Assembly: GCA_026913215.1 (NCBI GenBank)
Contig: JAPTYK010000001.1
Span: forward strand, 248,001-312,000
Source: Streptomyces diastatochromogenes
GTDB lineage: Bacteria > Actinomycetota > Actinomycetes > Streptomycetales > Streptomycetaceae
DNA: 64,000 nt
Reading direction: 5' to 3'
Shown: positions 9,193-19,437 of the stretch, in pieces
Numbering within the stretch: the stretch's first letter is position 1
Layout of the letters: each line of letters starts with the position of its first letter
Program-made: the position numbers and the translations under genes
The notes under the pieces: model-generated
Databases searched by the model: none
Seen by the model: the letters and a program-made list of their open reading frames with translations, nothing else
Told to the model about the DNA's origin: nothing

Positions 9193-10653
9193 TCAGGAAG
9201 CGTCGGGGTCCGGACCGGCCGGCTCCTCGTCGGGCGCGTCGAGCGCGGCGAGCGTCGAGAGCCGGACCGGTACGGCGAACGGGCGACGCTCCGCGGGCGG
9301 TTCGGCGGCTGCGCCGCGGGCGGCGAGGCACGCGACGGCCGTCCCGCACATCCGTCCCTGGCACCAGCCCATGCCGGCCCGGGTGAGGAGCTTGACGGTG
9401 CGGGCGTCCCGCGCGCCGAGCTCGGTGACCGCCTCGCGGACGCGGCCGGCGCTGACCTCCTCGCAGCGGCACACGTCCGTGTCGTCGGTGAGCCAGCGCG
9501 GCCAGCCGGGGCCCGGGGCGTGGGCGCGGCCATGACGTCGGCGAAGGCGCGCATGCGGTCCCGGCGGCGGCGCAGTTCGGCGATCCGGCCCTCGCCGGGG
9601 CGGCGGCCGAGGAGCCGCGCGGCGATCGCCCGTCCGGCCAGCTCGCCCTCGGTGCGGGCGAGTTCCGCGCCGCCCACTCCCCGGTCTCGCCGGCCGCCCA
9701 CAGCCCGGTCTCCGAGGTCTCCTGGAGGCCGTCCAGGGCGAGCCCCAGGGTTCCGTCGGGCAGCGGCCGGGTGGCGCAGCCGGCCGTCGTGGCCAGCTCG
9801 ATCTGGGGACCAGGCCGTGGCCGACGGCCAGGGCGTCGCAGGCGATCCGGCGGCCCGTCCCGGTACGGGACGCCAGTCGGCGTCCAGCCGGGTGACGGTG
9901 ACGGCCTCGACCCGGTCGGTGCCGTGGACCTCGGTGACGGCGCTGCGCAGCCGGACGCGGACCCGGTGCCTCAGGAGTCCGGCTCCGTGCAGCAGGGCTT
10001 CGGCCGCCTTGCCCGGGTTGGTGACGAGCGCCCGGGGTGGCGGGCGTACCGCAGATAGCCGGCGGCCTCGACGACGGCCGGCACCTGCGCGCCGGCGGCG
10101 GCGAGGGAGGAGGCGACGGCGAGCAGCAGGGGTCCGCTGCCGGCGACGACGACGCGGCGGCCGGGCAGCACGAGGCCGGCCTTGAGCATGGCCTGCAGCC
10201 TCCGGCGCCCACGACGCCGGGCAGGGTCCAGCCGGGGAAGGGGAGTTGGCGTTCGTACGCGCCGGTGGCGAGCAGCAGCGCGCGGGCCCGGATCCGCACG
10301 GGCCGCTCCGCGGTTCCGTCGGCCCCGGTGACCGCGTGCACGGCCCAGGTGCCGTCGTCCTCCCGCACCGTGGACCACACGTGGTGTCCGGCGAGGTGGG
10401 CGACGCCGCTTCCGGCGAGGCGGCGGCGCAGGTCGGTGAAGGCGGACCAGTCGTGGTGCAGGGCCTCGGGGCGCACCGCGCCGAGGGCGGGCGCCGGGTG
10501 CCGGTAGAACTGGCCGCCGGTCTGGGTGGAGGTGTCCAACAGTGCGACGGAGAGGCCGAGTTCGGAGGCGGTGACGGCTCCGGAGAGGCCCGCGGAACCG
10601 GCGCCCACGACCGCCAGGTCGTAGGTGTCCGGCTCAGACGGTGAGGCGGTCAT
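9193..10653 (-). CDS. D-hydroxyproline oxidase, FAD/NAD(P) subunit with Bfd-like domain
   Basis: The N-terminus has the dinucleotide fold DLAVVGAGSAGLSGAVTA and later ATGAYERQLPFPGWTLPGV, as in the pyridine-nucleotide-type FAD subunits of HcnABC, opine oxidase and hydroxyproline oxidase complexes. A second Rossmann segment (RRVVVAGSGPLLLAVAS) follows. The last ~90 residues are a Bfd-like [2Fe-2S] domain with cysteines in DVCRCEEV and MGWCQGRMCG. At least five frame slips between 9520 and 10200 interrupt it, so the middle of the protein is only approximate. Its ATG lies 20 bases inside the end of the small ferredoxin-like subunit gene, typical of a tightly co-translated complex. Confidence 0.75.
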   Translation of the reverse strand: MTASPSEPDTYDLAVVGAGSAGLSGAVTASELGLSVALLDTSTQTGGQFYRHPAPALGAVRPEALHHDWSAFTDLRRRLAGSGVAHLAGHHVWSTVREDDGTWAVHAVTGADGTAERPVRIRARALLLATGAYERQLPFPGWTLPGVVGAGGCRPCSRPASCCPAAASSSPAADPCCSPSPPPSPPPARRCRPSSRPPAICGTPATPGARHQPGQGGRSPAARSRTPEAPGPRPAAQRRHRGPRHRPGRGRHRHPAGRRLASRTGTGRRIACDALAVGHGLVPRSSWPRRPAAPPGRCPTEPWGSPWTASRRPRRPGCGRPARPGSGRRGTRPHRGRAGRTGDRRAAPRPPPRRGPDRRTAPPPGPHARLRRRHGRAHAPGPGWPRWLTDDTDVCRCEEVSAGRVREAVTELGARDARTVKLLTRAGMGWCQGRMCGTAVACLAARGAAAEPPAERRPFAVPVRLSTLAALDAPDEEPAGPDPDAS

Positions 10654-10946
10654 GGCCGTGTCCCTCCTGGGTGGTGATCGCGTCGCCGGGGCGGGCCGGG
10701 ACCAGACAGGCGCGCCGGTTGGGTTCGCCGTTGACGGTGGCGAGGCAGTCGTAGCACTGGCCGATGCCGCAGAAGGCGCCGCGCGGGCGGCCGCCGTCCC
10801 GGGTGGTGCGCCAGGCCAGGATGCCGGCGCCCCAGAGGGCGGCGGCGACGGTCTGCCCCGGCAGGGCGGTGACCCGGCGGCCGTCGAAGGTGATGTCGAA
10901 CGGCGGATCGGCTGTGCGCCGACGAGGTCGGCGGGGTGCAGGCCAC
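10634..10946 (-). CDS. [2Fe-2S] subunit of D-hydroxyproline oxidase
   Basis: A small ferredoxin-like protein of about 104 residues. The clear part reads FDGRRVTALPGQTVAAALW, then the cluster motif CGIGQCYDC with the fourth Cys in RRACLVPARPG. This is the HcnA/OoxX-type small subunit of heteromeric FAD dehydrogenases. I place the start at the GTG at 10946, preceded by GAGGAGGG. A frame slip of one or two bases near 10905 must be repaired to join it to the conserved part. It ends HGHDRLTV, overlapping the next gene by 20 bases. It lies between the catalytic DAO-type subunit and the FAD/Bfd subunit, so the three form one oxidase. Confidence 0.75.
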
Positions 10947-11010
10947 GGGCCCTCCTCGTGACGGTGGGTGCGCGCCTCGGGGCGCGGCGTCGGCCGGACG
11001 GTCGCGGACC

Positions 11011-12166
11011 TCAGGGCGAGGTGTCGGCGAAGCGCTCGGGCCGGAACGGGTGGATGTCCAGGGTGGTGCGTCGCCGGTCAGGCAGGCGGCGACGATCCGC
11101 CCCGTGACGGGGCGAGTCCGATGCCCGCCCCTTCGTGGCCGCAGGCGTGGAGCAGGCCCGGGACGCGCGGGTCGGGGCCGATCGCGGGGAGGTGGTCGGG
11201 CAGGTACGGGCGGAAGCCGAGGTAGGTGCGGATGGCCCGGACGCCGCCGAGGACCGGGAAGAGCGCGGTGGCTCCGGCGGCGAGGCGGCGCAGGACCTCG
11301 GTGGAGAGCGTCCGGTCGAAGCCGACCCGTTCCCGGCTGGCGCCGATCAGGACGGGGCCCGCGGGGGTGCCCTCGACGACCGCCGAGGTCTGGAGCGCGG
11401 CGGAGCCGCTGGCGACGTCGGCGACGTAGTCGGCGGCGTACACCTTGTGGCGGACCACGCGCGGGAGCGGTTCGGTGACGAGGACGAAGCCCCTGCGGGG
11501 CAGGACGGGAAGGTGGACGCCCGCGAGTTCGGCGAGGGCGCCGCCCCAGGTCCCGGCGGCGTTGACCACGTACGGGGCGTGGAGCTCGCCGGCGGTGGTC
11601 CGTACGCCGCGGATCGCTCCGGCCCCGGTGGTGAGCAGGCCGGTGACCTCCTCCCCCAGGCGCAGGCGGACGCGTTCTCCGCCCGTGCGCAGCAGTTGGG
11701 CCGCGGCGTGGGCGGGCATCACCTGGGCGTCCTGAGGGTAGTGGAAGCCGCCCGCCAGGTCGGGTGCGAGGTGGGGCTCCAGGTCGTGGAGCCGGTCCGC
11801 GGGGACCTCCTGGCCGGTGACGCCCGCCTTCTCCTGGCGGGCCGCGAAGTCGCGCAGGGCGCGCATCCCGTCCTCGCCCGAGGCGACGACGAGGCCGCCC
11901 TTGGCCTCGTACTCGACCTGCGGCGGGAGCAGTTCGGCGAGCTCCCGCCAGAACACGGTGGCGAGCAGGGCGAGTTCGAGTTCGGGTCCCGGTTCCTTGT
12001 CGGAGACCAGGAGGTTCCCCTCGCCCGCTCCCGTCGTACCGCCGGCGACGGAACCGCGGTCGACGACGGTGACGGAGAGGCCGGCGAGGGCGGCGTAGTG
12101 GGCGCAGGCCGCGCCGACGACGCCGGCGCCGACGATGATGACGTCCGAGGTGTTTCTCGTGGGCAC
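11011..12166 (-). CDS. D-hydroxyproline oxidase, DAO-type FAD catalytic subunit
   Basis: A D-amino-acid-oxidase-fold flavoprotein of about 385 residues. It opens with the FAD-binding motif DVIIVGAGVVGAACAHYAA, followed by GGTTGAGEGNLLVSDKE. The C-terminal ACGHEGAGIGLAP is the second flavin-contact motif of the SoxB/DAO family. With the [2Fe-2S] and FAD/Bfd subunits it would oxidise cis-4-hydroxy-D-proline to 1-pyrroline-4-hydroxy-2-carboxylate. A slip near 11060 affects only the last ~15 residues, which read LDIHPFRPERFADTSP when repaired. The start is the GTG at 12166, placed exactly where a good promoter would begin the transcript, so the mRNA may be leaderless. Confidence 0.8.
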
Positions 12167-12201
12167 GGCAGTAATATTTCACATGGCACTGGAGTTGCCA
12201 A
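12167..12201 (-). promoter_or_regulatory. oxidase promoter with shared operator, possibly leaderless
   Basis: On the minus strand TTGGCA and AATATT are separated by 17 bases, and six bases after the -10 comes the GTG start of the DAO-type subunit. The plus-strand sequence at 12169-12184 is CAGTAATATTTCACAT, matching the elements at the transporter and collagenase promoters. It overlaps the -10, so binding there would be expected to block transcription. Confidence 0.65.
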
Positions 12202-12283
12202 GACCTCCCGGGAGCTTCTCAGTTGCCCCACCTGCGGCGCTCCCGCCGGACGGACACGGATGAGTAACGGAGCGCCCGATGCC

Positions 12284-12312
12284 TTGTCAGTACAATTTCA
12301 CATTACTATGTT
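12284..12312 (+). promoter_or_regulatory. oligopeptide transporter promoter with shared operator
   Basis: TTGTCA-N17-TATGTT is a good vegetative promoter. Its spacer contains CAGTACAATTTCACAT (12288-12303). A second TCACATT lies at 12318-12324, exactly 20 bp after the first, on the same helical face. The same promoter/operator arrangement in the same orientation occurs before the collagenase gene. Confidence 0.75.
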
Positions 12313-12381
12313 ACCGGTCACATTCCAGCCGTTCGATCACCGCACCGGCTGTCCGACTGCCGTTCTCCGGAAGTGACCTTC

Positions 12382-14125
12382 ATGAACAAGCGCACCCACA
12401 CCCTCGCCACCGCCCTGGTGACGGCCCTCGCCCTCGGCGTCACCGGCTGTTCCGGCGGCGGGAAGTCCGGCGGCTCCCCGGACCGCGGGAACCCCGCGGC
12501 CGCCAACGCCGGCGCGGTCGTCGGAGGCACCCCGCAGAAGGGCGGCACGCTCACCGTCCTGTCCAACCAGGACTTCACCCACCTCGACCCGGCCCGCAAC
12601 TGGGTCATGCCCGACATGGACTTCGGCACCCGGCTGCTCTACCGCACCCTCGTCACCTACAAGGCGGAGCCCGGCGCCAAGGGCAGCGAGCTGGTCCCCG
12701 ACCTCGCCGAGGACCTCGGCACCCCGTCCAACGGCGCCAAGACCTGGACCTTCCGCCTCAAGCCGGGCCTGAAGTACGAGGACGGCACCCCGATCACCGC
12801 CCAGGACATCAAGAACAACGTCGAGCGCTCCTTCTCCCCCGACCTGCCCGGCGGCCCCGACTACGCGGCCCGCTACCTCGCCGGCGCCAAGGGCTACCAG
12901 GGCCCGGCCCAGGGCAAGCACCTCGCCTCAGTGAAGACCCCGGACAGCCGCACGATCGTCTTCGAACTCCACACGGCCTTCGCCGAGTTCCCCTTCGCGG
13001 CCACCCTGCCGACCTTCGCCCCGGTGCCGCCGAAGCAGGACAAGGGCCCCCAGTACGACAACCGCCCCTTCTCCTCGGGGCCGTACAAGATCGAGACGTA
13101 CTCCCGCGACAAGCAGATCGTCCTGGTCCGCAACACCCACTGGGACCCGAAGACCGACTCCGTCCGCAAGGCCTACCCGGACCGGATCGTCGTCACCATG
13201 GGCCTCAAGGGCAACCAGATCGACGACCGGCTCATCGCCTCCTCCGGCACCGACGCCTCCGCGATCTCCTGGGCCCAGCTCCGCCCCGAGTCCATCTCCA
13301 AGGTGCTCACCAAGGCCGACGTCAAGGCCCGGCTGCTCGCCGAGTCCAGCAGCTGCACCGAGATGGTCCAGATGCACACCGGCCGCGCCCCCTTCACCGA
13401 CCTGAAGGTCCGCCAGGCCGTGCAGTGGGCCCTCGACCGGGAGGCGATCGTCACCGCCGCCGGCGGCCCGGCCGTCACCGACGCCTCCAGCGCCGCCATG
13501 CCGGGCTCCTCTTCACCGGCGGGAAGCAGCCCGACACCCTGAAGATCCCGCCTCCGGCGACCCCGAGAAGGCCAAGCAGCTGCTCAAGGAGGCCGGGAAG
13601 CCCGACGGCTTCTCCACCCGCCTCACCGTCTCCATCAACGACAAGGCCATCGGCGAGGCCGTCCAGCAGTCCCTGGGCCGGGCCGGCATCAAGGTGACCA
13701 TCGAGACCGTCGACCCGTCCGCCTTCTACGACACCATCGGCGACACCAAGAACCGCACGGACCTCGTCTACACCGGCTGGTGTCCCGACTTCCCCTCCGG
13801 CAGCACCTTCCTCCCCTTCGTCTTCGACGGCCGCTACATCAAGGAGAAGGGCAACTCCGGCAACCACTCCCTCTTCAGGGACGAGGCCACCATGAAGCGG
13901 ATGGACGAGATCGCCGCCATGACCGACGGCGCCCAGGCCAACAAGGCCTGGCAGGAGCTCGACGGACAGATCCTCGCCAAGGCCCCCGTCGCCCCCGGCG
14001 CCATGAAGCGCCGCTCCCTCCTCGTCGGCACCAACATCGCCGGCGCCTACGGCCACACCTCCTGGAGCGGTCAGATCGACTACGCGACCGTCGGCCTCAA
14101 GGACCCCTCGAAGAGCGAGCGTTGA
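12382..14125 (+). CDS. oligopeptide-binding lipoprotein of ABC transporter
   Basis: A family 5 extracellular solute-binding protein of about 580 residues. The lipoprotein signal peptide ends in ALGVTGCSGGG, so the mature protein is anchored at Cys. The body has the DppA/OppA pattern (KGGTLTVLSNQDFTHLDPAR, then LKYEDGTPITAQDI). I prefer the ATG at 12382 over the GTG at 12373 because GGAAG is correctly spaced from the former. Two frame slips, near 13500 and 13550, break it before the C-terminal domain. It heads the five-gene transporter operon and its promoter carries the shared operator, so collagen-derived peptides are the likely cargo. Confidence 0.85.
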
Positions 14126-14139
14126 GGGCCGGGACGACC

Positions 14140-15072
14140 ATGACCACGACCACCACCTCCCCTCCGGTGCACGGGGGCGGCGGGGCCTGGCGGCTGGTCC
14201 GCGCGGAACTGCGCCGCCGCACCTCCCTCAAGGTCTCCCTCGCCGTCGTCGCCCTCTTCGCCCTGATGACCGCGGCCGCCCCGCTGATCGGCTCGCTGGG
14301 CGGCTGGAGCCCCGAGGAGTTCGACAAGTCCGCCGTCGACCCCTACCTCGGCGGACTGCCCATCGGGCCGCTCGGCGGGGTCTCCGCCGAGCACTGGCTC
14401 GGCGTCGAGCCCATCACCGGACGCGACCTGTTCGCCCGGGTCGTGCACGGCGCCCAGGTCTCGCTGCTCATCGCCTTCGCCGCCACCGCCATCGTCGTGG
14501 TGGCGGGCGTGGCCGCCGGCATCGCCGCCGGCTACTTCGGCGGCCGCACCGACACCGTGCTGTCCCGGCTGATGGACCTCACGATGTCCTTCCCCTCCCT
14601 CATCTTCATGATCGCGATGATGTCGGTGGCCCGGGACGCCAACCGGACCCTGCTGATGATCCTCGTCATCGGCCTCTTCGGCTGGCCCGGCGTCGCCCGG
14701 GTCGTCCGCGGCCAGACCCTCTCCCTCAAGCACCGCGAGTACGTCGATGCCGCCCGCGTCGGCGGCTCGGGACCCTGGCGGATCCTCGCCCGCGACATCC
14801 TCCCGGGCGTCGCCGGACCCGTCATCGCGTACACCACGCTGATGATCCCCGGGATGATCGCCACCGAGGCCGCCCTCAGCTACCTCGGCGTCGGGGTCCG
14901 CCCGCCGACCCCGTCCTGGGGCCAGATGATCGCGGAGAGCGTCGCCTACTACGACACGGACCCCATGTACTTCCTCGTCCCCAGCCTCTGTCTCTTCCTC
15001 ACCGTGCTGGCGTTCACCCTCCTCGGCGACGCCCTGCGCGACATCCTCGACCCGCGAGGGGGCCGTACGTGA
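14140..15072 (+). CDS. peptide ABC transporter permease (DppC type)
   Basis: An intact 310-residue inner-membrane permease with the DppC/OppC N-terminal extension and BPD_transp_1 fold. The EAA loop reads EYVDAARVGGSGPWRILARD, the contact site for the ATPase subunits. About six membrane helices are evident. It starts 14 bases after the binding protein and overlaps the next permease by four bases (GTGA). Confidence 0.88.
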   Translation: MTTTTTSPPVHGGGGAWRLVRAELRRRTSLKVSLAVVALFALMTAAAPLIGSLGGWSPEEFDKSAVDPYLGGLPIGPLGGVSAEHWLGVEPITGRDLFARVVHGAQVSLLIAFAATAIVVVAGVAAGIAAGYFGGRTDTVLSRLMDLTMSFPSLIFMIAMMSVARDANRTLLMILVIGLFGWPGVARVVRGQTLSLKHREYVDAARVGGSGPWRILARDILPGVAGPVIAYTTLMIPGMIATEAALSYLGVGVRPPTPSWGQMIAESVAYYDTDPMYFLVPSLCLFLTVLAFTLLGDALRDILDPRGGRT

Positions 15073-16054
15073 TCCTCTACCTCGGCCGCCGGCTCCTCGG
15101 GGTGGCCGGCGTCCTCCTCGCGATCGCCGCCGTCACCTTCACCATCTTCTACGTGCTGCCCTCCGACCCGGCCGCCGCCGCCTGCGGCAAGGCCTGCAGC
15201 GACGAACGCCTGGAGGCGATCCGCGCCCACATGGGCCTGGACCAGCCCCTGTGGCGGCAGTTCGCCGACTTCGTCAGCGGCGTCTTCACCGGCCGCACCA
15301 TGGGCAGCGGCCAGTACGCCCTGCGCTGCGACTTCCCCTGCCTGGGCTACTCGTACGAGAACAGCGAGAGCGTCTGGGACCTGCTCGTCGACCGGCTGCC
15401 CGTCTCCGCCTCGCTCGCCGTCGGCGCCGCCGTGCTGTGGCTGCTCCTCGGCCTCTCCGCCGGCGTGACCGCCGCGCTCCGCAAGGACACCCTCACCGAC
15501 CGGGTCCTCATGGTCGGCGCGGTCGCCGCCGCCTCCCTGCCGGTCTACTTCACCTCGGTGCTGCTCATCTACGGGCTGATCCGGGCGACCGGGCTGCTGC
15601 CCTACCCGCAGTACGTCCCCTTCACCTCCGACCCGCTGTCCTGGGCCTCCAACCTGCTGCTGCCCTGGCTGGCGCTGGCCGTGCTGTACGCCGCCATGTA
15701 CGCCCGGCAGAGCCGCGGCTCGATGATCGAGTCCATGGCGGAGCCGTACATCCGCACCGCCCGCGCCAAGGGCCTGCCGCGCCGCACGGTCGTCGTCAAA
15801 CACGGCCTGCGGGCCGGGATGACCCCGATCCTCACCATCTTCGGCATGGACCTCGGCGGGCTCCTCGCCGGCGCCGTCATCACCGAGTCGCTCTTCGGAC
15901 TGCCCGGCATCGGGCGCCTCTTCTACGGCGCGCTCACCACCGGCGACCAGCCCGTGATCCTCGGGGTGACACTGCTCGCCGCCACCTTCATCGTCGTCGC
16001 CAACCTGGCCGTCGACCTGCTGTACGCCGTCGTCGACCCGCGAGTGAGGTACTG

Positions 16055-16055
<1 letters not shown>
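15069..16055 (+). CDS. peptide ABC transporter permease (DppB type)
   Basis: An intact 328-residue permease with the DppB signature: an N-terminal helix (YLGRRLLGVAGVLLAIAAVT), a large periplasmic loop, and the EAA-like loop YIRTARAKGLPRRTVVVKHG. The loop contains an extra Cys-containing insertion (AACGKACSDERLEAIRAHMG, and CDFPCLG), seen in several actinobacterial homologues. The order DppC before DppB is the reverse of the common arrangement. The start is the GTG at 15069, and the stop shares one base with the next ATG. Confidence 0.88.
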
Positions 16056-17055
<1,000 letters not shown>

Positions 17056-17059
<4 letters not shown>

Positions 17060-18043
17060 CCACCACGACCCCCTCCCTGCTGAGCGTCCGGGACCTGACC
17101 ATGACGTTCCCCGGGCGCCGGGCCCGCTCGGCGCCCGTCCGGGCCGTCGACGGGGTCTCCTTCGACGTGGCCGCGGGCGAGACCCTCGGCCTCGTCGGCG
17201 AGTCCGGCTGCGGCAAGTCGACCACCGGCCGCATGATCGTGCGGCTCCTGGAGCCGACCGCGGGCTCCGTCTCGTACGACGGACGCGACATCAGCCATCT
17301 GTCCCAGCGGCAGCTGAAGCCGCTGCGCCGCGACCTCCAGATGGTCTTCCAGGACCCGCACTCCTCCCTCAACCCCCGGCAGACCGTCGCCCGGATCATC
17401 TCCGACCCGCTGCTCGTGCAGGGGAGTTCGGCCGCCGAGGCGCGCAAGCGGGCCGTGGAGCTGATGGAGCTGGTCGGGCTCATCCCGGAGCACATCGACC
17501 GCCACCCGCACGAGTTCTCGGGCGGGCAGGCCCAGCGCATCGGCATCGCCCGCGCGCTGGCCACCGGCCCCCGCCTGGTCGTCGCCGACGAGCCGGTCTC
17601 CGCCCTCGACGTCTCCGTCCAGGCGCAGATCGTCAACCTGATGGAGCGGCTCCAGCGCGAACTCGGCCTCGCCTACCTCTTCATCGCGCACGACCTCTCG
17701 GTCGTGAAGCGGGTCTGCGACCGGGTCGCCGTGATGTACCTCGGCCGGATCGTCGAGATCGGCGTGAAGGAGCGGGTGTACGCGGCGCCCGCCCACCCCT
17801 ACACCCGGGCGCTGCTCTCCGCCGTGCCCCTGCCCGACCCGGCGGCGGAGCGGGCCCGGAGCGGATCACGCTGCTCGGCGACCCGCCGAGCCCCGCCGCT
17901 CCCCGCCGGGCTGCACCTTCCATCCGCGCTGCCCCAAGGCGCGGGAGATCTGCCGCACCGAGGCGCCGCTGCTGCGGATCGCCGCCCCGGGCGAGGCCCG
18001 GCAGGTGGCCTGCCACTTCCCCGAGGAACCGGGAGGTAACTGA
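17056..18043 (+). CDS. peptide ABC transporter ATPase (DppF type)
   Basis: The second ATP-binding subunit, overlapping dppD-type by four bases. Walker A GESGCGKS, Q-loop VFQDPHSSLNP, signature FSGGQAQR and Walker B LVVADEPVSALD are all present. Two frame slips (near 17865 and 17905) disturb the C-terminal extension; repaired it ends GCTFHPRCPKAREICRT then CHFPEEPGGN and stops at 18043, the normal length of about 329 residues. It closes the transporter operon. Confidence 0.87.
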
Positions 18044-18088
18044 CGTCACGTCAGGGTCCTTGACAAACAACCGCGTTCCTCGCCCTCA

Positions 18089-18114
18089 TGTTCCTGACAG
18101 AAGTGTCAGGAACA
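18089..18114. promoter_or_regulatory. perfect inverted repeat before FAD oxidoreductase
   Basis: TGTTCCTGACA-N4-TGTCAGGAACA, a perfect 11-bp inverted repeat ending 19 bases before the ATG of the FAD oxidoreductase. A TTGACA lies at 18060. The symmetry and position suggest a TetR- or MarR-type operator; no such regulator gene is adjacent. Confidence 0.65.
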
Positions 18115-18133
18115 CGAGGGGGACGATCAGCGC

Positions 18134-19371
18134 ATGACCCTGCCCGAGAGCGCGGAACACGACTACGACGTCGTCATCAGCGGAGCGAGCCTCGCCGGCT
18201 GCGCCGCGGCGATCCTGCTCGCCCGGCGCGGCGCCCGCGTCGCCCTCCTGGAGCGCCGCTCGCGCCCCATGGCGTACAAGGCGCTGTGCACCCACTCGCT
18301 CACCGCCAACGCCACCCCGGTGCTCGCGGAGCTCGGTCTCGTCCCCGCCCTGGAGAAGGCGGGGCGGTCCGCAACGAGGCCCGCTGGTACACCCGTTGGG
18401 GCTGGATCGAGCCGAGCGCCGCGCCGGGACCCGAGCTGCCGTACGGCTACAACGTCCGGCGCAGCACCCTCGACCCGCTGATCAGGTCCCGGGCCGCCGA
18501 GACCCCCGGCGTCGACGTGCTGCTCGGCCATCGGGTGACCGGGCTGCTCCAGGAGGCCGGGCGGACCGTGGGGTGCGGGCGGCGACGCCCGAGGGGAGCG
18601 CGCGTTCCGGGCCCGTCTGGTGGTCGGGGCCGACGGCAAGGACTCGGCCGTGGCCGGGTTCGCCGGGGTGCGGACCCGGAGGCACGAGAACGCGCGGTTC
18701 GGCTATCTCGCGCACTTCCGGAACCTGCCCCTGCGCGACGGGATCAGTCACGCCTGGTTCCTGGTGCCCGACATGGCCTACGCGTTCCCGAACGACGACG
18801 GGTGACGGTCGTCGCGGTGCTCCCGGAGAAGAAGCGGCTGCCGGCCTTCCGGGAGGACCTGGAGGGCAGTTTCCTGGAGTTCGTCCGCTCCCTGCCCGAC
18901 GCGCCGGACATCGACTCCGCCGAGCGGATCACGAAGATCACGGGCGCGGTCGACTATCCGCTGCACACCCGTGCGGCGACCGCGCCGGGCCTCGCGCTCA
19001 TCGGCGACGCCGCCCTGACCGGCGACCCCTGTGGGGTGTGGGTGCGGGTGGGCCCTGCAGTCCGCGCGGTGGCTCGCGGAGGCGGTCGCCCCGGCCGTGA
19101 CCGGGGCGGGCGAGCTCGACAGGGCCCTCGCGGTCTACGCGCGCAGGCACCGGCGGCGGCTCGCCGGCCACCAGTTCCTGGCGGCGGACTTCGCCAAGGG
19201 CCGCCCCTTCAACCCCATGGAGCGGCTGATGTTCTCGGCGGCGGCGCGCGACGGCGCCCTGGCGCGGCACATGCACCTGTTCGCGTCCCGGCTGATCGGT
19301 CCGCTGCGCTTCCTCAGCCCCGTGGCGGTGGCGAGGGCGGTGGTCGTGAACCTCCGGCACCGCGGGCGTGA
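18134..19371 (+). CDS. FAD-dependent oxidoreductase, geranylgeranyl-reductase/monooxygenase-like
   Basis: The N-terminus DYDVVISGASLAGCAAAILLA is a group A FAD-binding fold, and LVVGADGKDSAVAGFAGV and LALIGDAALTGDP are the later flavin motifs of PHBH-like monooxygenases and geranylgeranyl reductases. Repaired length is about 415 residues. Tracing the protein requires seven successive slips (near 18365, 18570, 18600, 18800, 19030, 19040 and 19365), all in the direction of a lost base, ending at 19371 just before a terminator. It follows the transporter operon but has its own TTGACA box and inverted repeat, so membership in the hydroxyproline regulon is doubtful. Substrate unknown. Confidence 0.6.
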
Positions 19372-19393
19372 CCGGTTCCGCACCTGGACAGGC

Positions 19394-19432
19394 CGATGCC
19401 GGCACCTCTCGTCAGGAGCGGTGCCGGCATCG
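19394..19432. terminator. bidirectional terminator
   Basis: CGATGCCGGCACC-N13-GGTGCCGGCATCG is a perfect 13-bp stem between the convergent FAD oxidoreductase and reductase genes. Confidence 0.8.
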
Positions 19433-19437
19433 GGTGT

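Noticed and set aside
18134..19371. FAD oxidoreductase as a decayed pseudogene
   Set aside because: All seven breaks are single-base losses like those in essential-looking genes nearby; conserved motifs survive between them.
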